Assembly (NCBI GenBank): GCA_947478865.1
Contig: CANJXF010000027.1
Coordinates: 1-57,912, forward strand
Source of the DNA: Verrucomicrobiales bacterium
GTDB lineage: Bacteria > Verrucomicrobiota > Verrucomicrobiia > Limisphaerales > CANJXF01
DNA: 57,912 bases
Direction: 5' to 3'
Part shown: piece by piece, positions 24,827-33,621 of the stretch
Numbering within the stretch: the stretch's first letter is position 1
How the letters are laid out: every line of letters begins with the position of its first letter
Made by a program: the position numbers and the translations under genes
The notes under the pieces: generated by a model
Databases searched by the model: none
What the model was told of the DNA's origin: nothing
What the model saw: only the letters and a program-made list of their open reading frames with translations

Positions 24827-27112
24827 ATGAATATCGACCCTTGGATCCTCAGCTTCAGTGCTGTCACCGTTATCGCCACGATCTTCATGGGCTTCTGGTC
24901 CGCGCGCCGATCGAAAACGGCCTCAGACTTTTTCGTCGCCGGACGCAGCGTGAGCGTGGGTTGGAATGCGTCGGCGATTTCCGGCGAATATTTGAGCGCG
25001 GCGTCGTTCATGGGCGTGGCGGGAATGGTGATGAGTTCCGGTTACGACGCGCTTTGGTATCCGGTTTGTTATGCGTGCGGTTATTTATTCTTGCTGCTGT
25101 TCATCGCCGGGCCGCTGCGACGCTTCGGCGCTTACACGATTCCTGATTTCGCCGAGGGCCGATACGATTCGCCGGTTTTCCGCAAAATCGCCGTCATCTT
25201 CGTGATGTTCATCGGATTTTTCTACACGATGCCGCAGATGAAAGGGGCCGGGACGACGTTCGCCTATATTTTTCAAAGCGCGGATCTGCGGGGTTGGTTG
25301 CCGGATTTCATGCTGGCTCACGACAAAGCTGGGGTTGCTCTGATTGGCCTGCCATATTGGGTGGGCGTGGCGCTGGTCGGCGCGGTCATCACGCTCAACG
25401 TCGCGCTCGGCGGCATGAAAGGCATCACGCTCGTGCAAGCCTTTCAATACTGGGCCAAAATGTTCGCCATCTCCGTGCCGATTTTCGTGCTGATGAGTGT
25501 GTATGGGCATTATGGGAAACAGTTGAATGCAACGTCGGCCTCCCAAGGCAATGGCGCTAGAAGTACCTTTAATGTCCAGAATGCAACATTGGTCTCGATA
25601 GGCAACGCCGTTACAAATACCTTTTATGTCGAAAAGTTAAAATCTGCGAAAAGCTTTAAATCCCAAGTGCCAGCCCAGATGCAGACTCTCGATTTAGCAA
25701 AAAAATTGAGTTTCAAACATGGAGCAATGAACTCCATAGGGTTGGAGATCCGAGAGGTAGGCGCGATGTCGACAGGAAATCCAGAATCTGTGTTTGCAAT
25801 GCTTTCTCACCTTGCCGGATTGGGTGAGGTGTTCTGGGTAGACTCGTGGACAAATTTCCCTGTCAAATTGCCGCAGACACAAATTCCGGGGCAAATTGCT
25901 GTTTCTCGACGAGACGCGGTTAAAGCGGCTCTTGACGCACTCGAAACCTCTGGCGCATGTATTCTCGAGGCAGGCGAGAACCGTCACCTAGTCGTCCACG
26001 TTTCGGAAAAAAATAATTACGAAGCAGCAATGCGTTCTCTCGGATGGATTGATGGATTTCGGAAACCACTTCCCGAAAAAGCTCCCGCTGATCAAAAATG
26101 GATTTCGCCTTTCGGCCCGTTGACCACCAAAGCCGCCGCGAAAGCCGGTTTGAAAGCCGAAGAACAAAAACCATTTTCGCTGCTTTACACTTACTCGCTC
26201 ATCATCGCGCTGGTTTGCGGCACGGCGGGTTTGCCGCACATTCTCGTTCGCTTTTACACGAACCCCGACGGCGTCGCCGCCAAGCGCACGACGATGTGGG
26301 TGATGATTCTCATCGGTATCTTTTACGTTTTCCCGCCGGTGTTCGGCGTGATGGGACGAAATCTTTTGCCGGAACTTTATCTCGGCGCAGGCTCGAAAGG
26401 CTCCGACAAAGTCGTGCTGGAATTGCCGCGCATCCTGAACGAACGCGTGCCGATGCTCGGCTCAATTCTCAGCGGCATCACTTGCGCGGGAGCGTTCGCG
26501 GCGTTCATGAGCACGTTCAGCGGTTTGCTCGTCTCGATGACCGGCGCGCTGGCCCACGATGTTTACGGCAGAATCCTGCGCCCGAAATCAACGCCGGAGC
26601 AGCGCATGAGAATGTTCAAATTCGGCGCGGTGCTCATCGGCGCGGTGGCGATTTTGCTCGGCATGCAAGTCGAACAATTGGAAATCAATTTCATGGTCGG
26701 CCAGGCGTTCGCCATCGCGGCGGCGAGTTATTTTCCATTGCTGTTCATGAGCGTCTGGTGGCGCGGCATGACGCAAAAAGGCGCGGCGATCGGGATGTTA
26801 ACCGGCGGATTGCTTGCACTCGGTTGCATCACGCTGACGAGCATCAGCGACCTCGCGCTTAAGAAAGAATGGAAAGGTCCGCTGCTCGACGCCACCGAAC
26901 AGTTTTGGATTCATCATCCGGCCATTCGCATTTTGTGCGAGCAACCGGCGATCTGGGCGGTGCCGCTGGCCATTGGTTTGATGATCGTGGTGTCCAAATT
27001 GACGAGGAAAGATATTCCATCGGACATCCGCATGAAAATGCTCGTGCTGCACGCGCCGGAAAAACTCGGGCTGAAGCAGGAATATATTCAAGAGCACCAC
27101 GCGGGACACTAA
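24827..27112 (+). CDS. sodium/solute symporter (SSS family, ActP-like) with a large internal insertion
   Basis: The 761-residue protein is a member of the solute:sodium symporter family, probably for acetate or another carboxylate, given the DUF485 partner. Core matches: TASDFFVAGRSVSVGWNASAISGEYLSAASFMG (helix 1-2), the LYTYSLIIALVCGTAGLPHILVRFYTNPDGVAAKRTT (helix 7-8) and FAAFMSTFSGLLVSMTGALAHDVY. About thirteen membrane segments are visible. Between the helix-6 and helix-7 regions a polar stretch of about 190 residues (233-425) interrupts the core; it is AT-richer than its surroundings and holds a helix-strand pattern (SRRDAVKAALDALETSG, CILEAGENRHLVVHV) reminiscent of STN/secretin-type beta-alpha-beta domains. 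The insertion is in frame. Start ATG 24827 is preferred because upstream codons are repeat DNA. Confidence 0.87.
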   Translation: MNIDPWILSFSAVTVIATIFMGFWSARRSKTASDFFVAGRSVSVGWNASAISGEYLSAASFMGVAGMVMSSGYDALWYPVCYACGYLFLLLFIAGPLRRFGAYTIPDFAEGRYDSPVFRKIAVIFVMFIGFFYTMPQMKGAGTTFAYIFQSADLRGWLPDFMLAHDKAGVALIGLPYWVGVALVGAVITLNVALGGMKGITLVQAFQYWAKMFAISVPIFVLMSVYGHYGKQLNATSASQGNGARSTFNVQNATLVSIGNAVTNTFYVEKLKSAKSFKSQVPAQMQTLDLAKKLSFKHGAMNSIGLEIREVGAMSTGNPESVFAMLSHLAGLGEVFWVDSWTNFPVKLPQTQIPGQIAVSRRDAVKAALDALETSGACILEAGENRHLVVHVSEKNNYEAAMRSLGWIDGFRKPLPEKAPADQKWISPFGPLTTKAAAKAGLKAEEQKPFSLLYTYSLIIALVCGTAGLPHILVRFYTNPDGVAAKRTTMWVMILIGIFYVFPPVFGVMGRNLLPELYLGAGSKGSDKVVLELPRILNERVPMLGSILSGITCAGAFAAFMSTFSGLLVSMTGALAHDVYGRILRPKSTPEQRMRMFKFGAVLIGAVAILLGMQVEQLEINFMVGQAFAIAAASYFPLLFMSVWWRGMTQKGAAIGMLTGGLLALGCITLTSISDLALKKEWKGPLLDATEQFWIHHPAIRILCEQPAIWAVPLAIGLMIVVSKLTRKDIPSDIRMKMLVLHAPEKLGLKQEYIQEHHAGH

Positions 27113-27132
27113 GGCCGCTGCGCTCGGCTTTG

Positions 27133-29826
27133 TTACGGTGCTCTGACGCGATAAAACCGCGCCGTCGAGGCGGAGAGCGAATTCGTAATCACTTTCGTGC
27201 TGCCGTCACCGGACAGGGTTTGCAACGTTGTCCAGGTCGCTGCGTTCAACGAGTCCCTGTATTCCACCGTGTAGATTTGGCCGGACAAAGTCGGGAAGGA
27301 GAAGTTGATATTCGTTCCATTGCGCAAAACGTTGACGATGGCCGGGGGCGAAATGCAGCAGGCAAATCCATCCGTGATCGCGATCGTGTCCAGATACCAA
27401 CCGGCGGCGCTGCCGCTGTTGTCGGTGCCGGAATACCAGCGCAGTTGCACCGTTTTTCCTGCGGCAGCAGCGGGCAATTTCGCGGTGGTGGTGACGAAGC
27501 CGCCGGAGTTTCCCGTCCACGCGGATCGACCGCCCAGCGGATTTCCGTAGAGCGTGGGGAGGATGGCGCTATAGCCATTTTCTGTGAACAAACCACCGGC
27601 AGTGACGAAATCGGAAAACGCGGCGCCTCCAATCGAAATTTCCAGCACGCCGCCGTCATAGCCCGGTTCAAAATCATATTTGTGGACGAAACTCAGTTGC
27701 GGATTCGTGCTGATAATTGAAAACGTTGGCGAGGTTATGCGATTGCTGCTGATGCTGCCGGGCGCCGCTGAGAACGCGGCGTTCGGAAGAGTGTCGCGGA
27801 ATGACGTGGAGGTGTTCCAAGCGGACACGTTCCCCGCAATCGTGGTCCAACCAGCGGGCAATGCGGGAGCAGCCACGCCATCAAAATTCTGGGAGAACGC
27901 GGTCTGTGCGACGCCGAGCTGGAACTGGTTGGTGATCGTGCCGAGGCTATTGGTTCCATCTTGAAGTGAAAACACCGCAGTGATGATTCCGCCGCAGGTT
28001 CCGCTTGCGGCGAAGCTAAATGATCTTGTGACCGAAGAACCCGCTGCGATTAAGCCGCCATAATTCTGTGCGCCGCTCGGCGAGGCGATTCCGCTGTTTG
28101 TTTGCAGCGTGGCGGTCAAGTTGGTGACGTTCAGCCCGCCCACATTTTTCAAAGCGACATTGACGGCCACCGTCTCGCCTGGGTCAATCAGACCGTTGGT
28201 CGGTGTGCAGTTTTCTGAAGTCAAAGTCGTCGATTCAAAAATGACGTTTGGCCCGGCATCGACGCGCGCCCACCAGGTTCCCCAACGACTGTTGCCCTCG
28301 ATATTGGGATCACCCACCGAGGCGGCGGCGTATTCCTGAATCGTCCAGAACGTCAGGTCGTTGATCGGATCGACGACGGTGCTACTGTAATCGCCCCAAC
28401 GATTATCGGCGTTGCCAAAGGTCTTGTAGTAAGCGCTTTCGCCCGCCTTGAAAACCGTGTCGTCCCGCAACGTGTTTGTCGCGTCAAACGCAAAGCGGAA
28501 CGAATAATTGCCGCTCGCATACTGGTTCGAGGCGAAGCGCGAGTAGCCGATTAGAAAGTCGCTATTTTTATTCACCGCGATACTCGGGTAACCGTAATTT
28601 GTTTTGCCGGAGGAATCGTCGCGGCGACCCAGTTGTTTCACGACGCCATTGGTTGCGATTTCCCACCATTGCAAGGCCGCACGGGTCTGGGTGAGCGTCG
28701 GCAGAAAAACAGCGTGCGTCGCCCAAAGACTGCCGTTGCGATAAACCAGATTTTGAATTCGCGAATCACCACCATCAATTGTATGCACCGAGCCGAGCTG
28801 CGGCATGAGATCGCCATTGCCGCCGAAACCCCAGGTGTTGGCATTCGTCGGAAATGCGGTTCCCTTGTTCAAAATTTCGGACCCGATCGTGCCGGTGATG
28901 GTGCTCAGGCGCAATTGGCCGTTGGTATTGTCAAAATCTTCGAGCAGGTAGATTCGGCTCAGATTCGTGTCGTAGGTGATCGCCGGAGCCATGGTGAAGC
29001 CGAGGCCGGAGGTGTCTTTCAACAACGTGAACGTTGCGGTTCCGGCATAGAGATTGGTTTTGTTGAGCACGTAAAGGTTGACCTGATTGGCGCCGGAACC
29101 GCTGACTGGAAACATATTAAGAGAGGCAACGACCCAATCTTTATTGAAGCCGAGACTTGGATAATCCGCCCAATAAGCGTGGCTCGCATCGGCCGCAATT
29201 TTAAACAAGAACCACGTGCCCGTCGGATCGCTGGTTTGGGTGACGCCGATTAACACCGCCGAGTTGGTTGCGCCGCCATTCGCTGCGGCGGTGAAAATCC
29301 AGCGGTTCTTGTAAGGGTCATAAAGGGCTTTCGGATCAAACGGATCCGCGTTGCCAACCGAAGCCCAAAAGTTACTCAGGGATACCGTGCTGATCACGCC
29401 GCCGTTGCGATTCTGGATGCGGACCTCGCTGTTCAAAGTGGTCATGACGTGATTCGGGCCGACCGCGCCATGGGTGTCGGGCGGAATGTTGGCTTGGTCG
29501 TCCGATAACCCCAGAAAGTTCGAAGAGGGAGTCGGCCCGGGAGCGAGCGGATCGCCTTTGCCGGCGGTATCGACGGCGGAGACGGGCTTGGACTTTTTCT
29601 TGGTGCCAGGAATTTTTGGGCGCGGGATCCGGCGCTTTTCACGGGGCCCTTTCTCTTTCCGGGCGAGCTCTGAAAATTCAACGACGGCCCGAGCTGCGGC
29701 GGAGCCCGGAGTTCCATGAACGATTTCCGGTTGTTCTGCGGCCATCACAGTATTAAATCCAAGGCGCCAAACGAAGATGGCGATCAAGGCAATCCGGGAG
29801 CCAAAGATAAACTTACCTTTTATCAT
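27133..29826 (-). CDS. large secreted multi-domain protein with beta-propeller-like body and C-terminal FYRV module
   Basis: The protein has 897 residues and a signal peptide (LIAIFVWRLGFNTVMAAEQ). A Lys/Arg/Pro-rich spacer follows (about 60-85). The body (about 100-560) contains repeated beta-type motifs such as PPDTHGAVGPNHVMTTLN, DPFDPKALYDPYKNRWIFTA and NNWGDYSSTVVDP-like segments, suggesting a propeller or adhesin of unknown function. The middle region (about 560-690) has an Ig/CARDB-like stretch (ALKNVGGLNVTNLTATLQTNSG). After it a jelly-roll-like domain (680-850) with LSFVHKYDFEPGYDGGVLEISI resembles the MAM/peptidase-associated folds. The last 45 residues (YTVEYRDSLNAATWTTLQTL...ARFYRVRAP) match the C-terminal module of the proteins at 39183 and 56030. 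It converges with the SSS gene with 20 bp between the stops. Confidence 0.75.
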   Translation of the reverse strand: MIKGKFIFGSRIALIAIFVWRLGFNTVMAAEQPEIVHGTPGSAAARAVVEFSELARKEKGPREKRRIPRPKIPGTKKKSKPVSAVDTAGKGDPLAPGPTPSSNFLGLSDDQANIPPDTHGAVGPNHVMTTLNSEVRIQNRNGGVISTVSLSNFWASVGNADPFDPKALYDPYKNRWIFTAAANGGATNSAVLIGVTQTSDPTGTWFLFKIAADASHAYWADYPSLGFNKDWVVASLNMFPVSGSGANQVNLYVLNKTNLYAGTATFTLLKDTSGLGFTMAPAITYDTNLSRIYLLEDFDNTNGQLRLSTITGTIGSEILNKGTAFPTNANTWGFGGNGDLMPQLGSVHTIDGGDSRIQNLVYRNGSLWATHAVFLPTLTQTRAALQWWEIATNGVVKQLGRRDDSSGKTNYGYPSIAVNKNSDFLIGYSRFASNQYASGNYSFRFAFDATNTLRDDTVFKAGESAYYKTFGNADNRWGDYSSTVVDPINDLTFWTIQEYAAASVGDPNIEGNSRWGTWWARVDAGPNVIFESTTLTSENCTPTNGLIDPGETVAVNVALKNVGGLNVTNLTATLQTNSGIASPSGAQNYGGLIAAGSSVTRSFSFAASGTCGGIITAVFSLQDGTNSLGTITNQFQLGVAQTAFSQNFDGVAAPALPAGWTTIAGNVSAWNTSTSFRDTLPNAAFSAAPGSISSNRITSPTFSIISTNPQLSFVHKYDFEPGYDGGVLEISIGGAAFSDFVTAGGLFTENGYSAILPTLYGNPLGGRSAWTGNSGGFVTTTAKLPAAAAGKTVQLRWYSGTDNSGSAAGWYLDTIAITDGFACCISPPAIVNVLRNGTNINFSFPTLSGQIYTVEYRDSLNAATWTTLQTLSGDGSTKVITNSLSASTARFYRVRAP

Positions 29827-30010
29827 TCAGGTTAGAATTCATACGCTTTCATCTTTTACCTTATTCTTGAAACGAGGGCAAACGATCAGGCCAAAGTTTC
29901 GTTCGCAAAAAACCAGTGCCAAAGTGCGCTCAGAACTATTGACAGCGGCGGCGCTACCTGTTTCGTTTTCGTCATGAATTTAGTTGTGACCTCGCGTGGT
30001 TCCCGCATTC

Positions 30011-30029
30011 AGCAATTTTAAAAATTGCT
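30011..30029. promoter_or_regulatory. AGCAATTTT palindrome before argJ
   Basis: A perfect 19-bp palindrome (AGCAATTTT A AAAATTGCT) lies 40 bp upstream of the argJ start. Its length, symmetry and AT-richness suit a dimeric repressor operator, for example an arginine repressor or other regulator of the arginine operon. It does not match the ARG-box consensus closely. The role is inferred from position alone. Confidence 0.4.
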
Positions 30030-30069
30030 ACCCTCAATTTTTGCATTCGTGCCGATCAATAGACATTAG

Positions 30070-31398
30070 ATGAAACCTTCTTTCAAAACTGTTTCCAGTT
30101 CGATTACCGCGCCCCAGGGATTTTTCGCCGCCGGCGTTTTTTGCGACATCAAGCGGCTTGGCACCGGCAAAGGTTCCAACAAAGGAAAAAAGCGCGACCT
30201 TGCGTTGATCGTTTCGGAAACGCCCGCCACGGTCGCCGGAATGTTCACGACCAGCCAGGTTTGCGCGGCGCCGGTGAAGTTGTGCGCGGAGCAAATTAAA
30301 AAAGGGGTGGCGCAAGCCGTCGTGGTGAATTCCGGAAATGCCAATGCTTGCACGGGCGCACAAGGACTTCGCGATGCCAAGGCAATGGCGCAACTGGTTG
30401 CCGATCAATTGCAGATTTCTGCGGCAAAAGTTTTTGTGGCATCCACCGGCAGAATCGGCGTGCCGATGCCGATGCCTAATGTGAAACGCGGAATTCTTGC
30501 TGTGTCACAATTGCTGAATCAGTCCGAAGAAAACGCGCAGCAGGTCGCCGAAGCGATCATGACCAGCGACACCAAGCCAAAACAGATCGCCGTTGAATTT
30601 AAACTGGGCGGAGCAACGGTGCGCATCGGCGGCATTTGCAAAGGCGCGGGTATGATTCAGCCTGGAATGAGCGCAACTGGTGCTCGGCCCGCCGCGTTGC
30701 CCGGTTTGCACGCGACGATGCTTGGGTTCATCACGACGGACGCAGCGATTGACCAGAAGATGTTGCAGGCTTCTCTGCGGGAAGCGGTCGCGCAAAGCTT
30801 CAATCGCATTACGGTCGATGGCGACATGAGCACGAATGACACGGTTCTGGTTTTGGCAAATGGCTTGGCCGGAAATTCCAAACTCAAAACTCAAAACTCA
30901 GATCTTAAAACTTTTCAGTCCGCGTTGAATCACGTCTGTCTCGAACTCGCAAAAATGATTGTGCGCGATGGGGAAGGGGTTTCTCGTTTCGTCACGGTGC
31001 GGGTTACTGGAGCAAAGACGCAAGTCGATGCCGACCGCGCCGTCCGCGCCGTGGGCAACAGTGCGCTGGTGAAAACGAGCTGGCACGGCGGCGATCCTAA
31101 CTGGGGGAGAATTCTCGGCGCGCTGGGTTATTCCTCGGCCAAGGTTGTTGAAGAAAAAATCGACGTTGCCTACAGCGAGCCGGGCAGTAAAAAGCTTTTG
31201 TTCTCGTTGAAGCGCGGGCAGCCGACCAAAACTTCTTTTGCTGCGCTCTGCAAAGTCGCCGCGCAAAAGGAATTTGACCTGCACATCAATTTAAACATCG
31301 GGAGCGGCAGCGCGATTCTTTACGCCGCAGATTTGACGGAAGACTACGTTGATTTCAACAAAGGCGACGTGACCGACCCAACGACCCTCGGCGGATAG
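30070..31398 (+). CDS. argJ: bifunctional ornithine acetyltransferase/N-acetylglutamate synthase
   Basis: ArgJ recycles the acetyl group between N-acetylornithine and glutamate and, in the bifunctional form, also uses acetyl-CoA. The 442-residue precursor has PQGFFAAGVFCDIK at the N-terminus, VVVNSGNANACTGAQGLRDA, and the autoprocessing site HATMLGFITTDA with Thr216 as the nucleophile that becomes the new N-terminus of the beta chain. The C-terminus holds the EDYVDFNKGDVTDP end. It is the first gene of argJ-argB-argD-argF, all rightward. The stop is 1 bp from the argB start, indicating tight coupling. A 19-bp palindrome lies 40 bp upstream. Confidence 0.96.
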   Translation: MKPSFKTVSSSITAPQGFFAAGVFCDIKRLGTGKGSNKGKKRDLALIVSETPATVAGMFTTSQVCAAPVKLCAEQIKKGVAQAVVVNSGNANACTGAQGLRDAKAMAQLVADQLQISAAKVFVASTGRIGVPMPMPNVKRGILAVSQLLNQSEENAQQVAEAIMTSDTKPKQIAVEFKLGGATVRIGGICKGAGMIQPGMSATGARPAALPGLHATMLGFITTDAAIDQKMLQASLREAVAQSFNRITVDGDMSTNDTVLVLANGLAGNSKLKTQNSDLKTFQSALNHVCLELAKMIVRDGEGVSRFVTVRVTGAKTQVDADRAVRAVGNSALVKTSWHGGDPNWGRILGALGYSSAKVVEEKIDVAYSEPGSKKLLFSLKRGQPTKTSFAALCKVAAQKEFDLHINLNIGSGSAILYAADLTEDYVDFNKGDVTDPTTLGG

Positions 31399-31399
31399 C

Positions 31400-32275
31400 A
31401 TGCAAGACCTAATCTCCAAAGCGGCAATGTTGCTCGAAGCGTTGCCTTACATTCAGAAGTTCAGCGGCGAAACCTTCGTCGTGAAATACGGCGGCTCATT
31501 CATGGATTCACCCGATGCGAATGTTCGTAACGGCGTGGCTCGCGACGTGGTTTTTTTGGAAGCCGTGGAGATTAATCCTGTCGTGGTTCACGGCGGAGGT
31601 AAGGCAATTACTCGCGCGATGGAGAAAGCCGGCCTGAAAGCCAATTTCATCCAAGGCCAGCGCGTGACGGATGAGGCAACGGCGAAAATTGTGGACGATG
31701 TTCTTTCGCGCGAGATCAATCCCGAGGTGGTGGCGACGATCAATTCTCTTTCCGGCGCGGCGAAAGGTTTTGCCGGTCCGGAGATTTTTAAATGTCGGAA
31801 AATTTATTTGAAAAGTCCGGAAGGCGAACCGCTCGACATTGGTTATGTCGGGGAAGTGATCGAAGTGAACACCGCTCCGTTGCTCGAATGCATTGCTCAA
31901 GGAATTACGCCCGTGATCAGCCCAACCGGGCGGGGCGAGGATGGAAAAATTTATAACTGCAACGCAGATGTCGCGGCGGCGCAGGTCGCCATCGCGCTGA
32001 AGGCAAAGCGTCTCGTGTTCATGAGCGATGTTCCGGGTTTGATGCGTGATCCGAAAGATCCGTCCACCGTGATTTCGCATTTGCAAATCTCGGAAGTGGA
32101 CGGACTGAAGCGAGCCGGAGTAATCGACAAGGGAATGATTCCAAAAGTGGACAGCGCCGTGGCGGCGATTACCGCTGGAGTGGAAAAAGTTTCTTTCGTC
32201 GATGGCCGCGTTCAACACTCCGTGCTGCTGGAGATTTTCACCGACGAGGGCGTAGGCACTGAGGTTGTGATGTGA
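31400..32275 (+). CDS. argB: acetylglutamate kinase
   Basis: ArgB phosphorylates N-acetylglutamate, the second step of arginine synthesis. The product of 291 residues has the amino acid kinase fold with FVVKYGGSFMD, VVVHGGGKAITRAMEKAG and the late segment GRGEDGKIYNCNADVAAAQVAIALKAKRLVFMSDVPGLM, which contains the nucleotide-binding NADVAA. The last block MIPKVDSAVAAITAGVEKVSFVDGRVQHSVLLEIFTDEGVGTEV is fully conserved with typical enzymes. It lies 1 bp after argJ and 56 bp before argD. The ArgB family can be feedback-inhibited by arginine, usually with an N-terminal helix extension, which is present here (LISKAAMLLEALPYIQKFSG). Confidence 0.97.
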   Translation: MQDLISKAAMLLEALPYIQKFSGETFVVKYGGSFMDSPDANVRNGVARDVVFLEAVEINPVVVHGGGKAITRAMEKAGLKANFIQGQRVTDEATAKIVDDVLSREINPEVVATINSLSGAAKGFAGPEIFKCRKIYLKSPEGEPLDIGYVGEVIEVNTAPLLECIAQGITPVISPTGRGEDGKIYNCNADVAAAQVAIALKAKRLVFMSDVPGLMRDPKDPSTVISHLQISEVDGLKRAGVIDKGMIPKVDSAVAAITAGVEKVSFVDGRVQHSVLLEIFTDEGVGTEVVM

Positions 32276-32331
32276 ACAGGAATTCCGATTACGATTTAAC
32301 CCACACTGCAAATTTTCGCTTGAACTATTGA

Positions 32332-33618
32332 ATGAAAGATATTGTTCCACTGCCGCCCGCGATCGTTCGGAACGACGTCGCCGCCGTTAAAGGATTGTAC
32401 GAGAAAAACGTCATCCCCACCTACGCGCGATTTGAAATCGTGCTGAGCCATGGGAGCGGAAGCTACGCCTGGGATATTCTTGGAAAACGTTACCTCGATT
32501 TTGGCGGCGGCATTGCGGTCACCTCGCTTGGTCACGCGCATCCTGCCATGACCGAGGCGTTGATCGAACAGTCGAAGAAGTTGGTTCACACTTCCAATCT
32601 CTATTTCAGCGAACCGCAAGGGCGCCTCGCCGAAAAACTCGTTAATGCGATTGGGCCTGGAAAAATATTTTTCTCCAACAGCGGCGCGGAAGCCAACGAG
32701 GGCTTGTTCAAGCTGGCTCGCAAGTTTGGCCACGACGAAGGGCGTTTTGAAATTCTCACCGCGGAAAACTCCTTTCACGGCCGCACGCTCGCCGGCATCT
32801 CCGCAACCGGTCAGGACAAAGTCAAAAAGGGTTTTGAGCCGATGATGCCGGGCTTTCGTCACGTGCCCTACAACGACCTGGAAGCGATGCGCAACGCGAT
32901 TTCTCCGGCGACCGTCGCGATTATGATCGAGGGCATCCAAGGCGAAGGCGGAATAACCGCAGCAACGCCCGAGTATCTGCTGGGCTTGAGAAAACTCTGT
33001 GACGAAAAGAAGTTGCTGCTGCTCATGGACAGCGTGCAGTGCGGCCATTTTCGAACCGGCCACTGCCAAAGCTATCGACGCATTTTAGAAAACGTTCCTG
33101 GCGGAGAAACATTTTTGCCCGACGGGATTTCAATGGCGAAATCGCTGGGCGGCGGATTTCCAATTGGCGCATTCTGGGTGCGACAGCCGTTTGCTGATTT
33201 ATTGAGCGCGGGCTCGCACGGTTCCACCTATGGTGGCAGCCCCCTGGCTTGTGCGGTGGCGTTGAAAGTTTTCGAAGTAATCGAACGTGAAAAGCTCGCG
33301 GACAATGCACGAAACATAGGCAATTTTCTAAAGAACGAATTGCTGCGGCTTTCCCGCGATTTTCCGACAATTATTAAAACAGCCCGCGGCTTCGGGATGC
33401 TAATTGGACTCGAGCTTGCGGAAAAAATTCCGGCATTTGCATCCAGTGAAAAATCCCACGCGGTGCAATTTGTCAGCCGTTTGCATGAAGCTGGCATGCT
33501 CACCATCCCGTCCGGCACACAAGTGATTCGCCTTTTGCCGCCATTGAATTTGCGGCGTGAAGACGCGGAGGACGGAATCGCAATCATCGAATCGACTGTG
33601 AAGAAGCTCCTTTTGTAA
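32332..33618 (+). CDS. argD: acetylornithine aminotransferase
   Basis: ArgD transfers an amino group from glutamate to N-acetylglutamate semialdehyde. The product has 428 residues, with FGGGIAVTSLGHAHPAMTEAL, FFSNSGAEANEGLFKLARKFGH and TAENSFHGRTLAGISATGQDK motifs of class III PLP-dependent aminotransferases. The PLP lysine lies in SMAKSLGGGFPIGAFWV. The usual D-E-V-Q-x-G-x-G-R-T-G stretch is MDSVQCGHFRTG, with Ser and Phe in place of Glu and Gly, and 11 extra residues before the lysine (NVPGGETFLPDG). This looks like a clade-specific form. It stands between argB and argF, the latter beginning 3 bp after the stop. Confidence 0.92.
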   Translation: MKDIVPLPPAIVRNDVAAVKGLYEKNVIPTYARFEIVLSHGSGSYAWDILGKRYLDFGGGIAVTSLGHAHPAMTEALIEQSKKLVHTSNLYFSEPQGRLAEKLVNAIGPGKIFFSNSGAEANEGLFKLARKFGHDEGRFEILTAENSFHGRTLAGISATGQDKVKKGFEPMMPGFRHVPYNDLEAMRNAISPATVAIMIEGIQGEGGITAATPEYLLGLRKLCDEKKLLLLMDSVQCGHFRTGHCQSYRRILENVPGGETFLPDGISMAKSLGGGFPIGAFWVRQPFADLLSAGSHGSTYGGSPLACAVALKVFEVIEREKLADNARNIGNFLKNELLRLSRDFPTIIKTARGFGMLIGLELAEKIPAFASSEKSHAVQFVSRLHEAGMLTIPSGTQVIRLLPPLNLRREDAEDGIAIIESTVKKLLL

Positions 33619-33621
33619 TTT

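Noticed and set aside
26098-26862. 254-codon frame on the plus strand
   Set aside because: It lies out of frame within the SSS symporter gene, and the Arg/His-rich text is typical of a shifted reading of a GC-rich gene.
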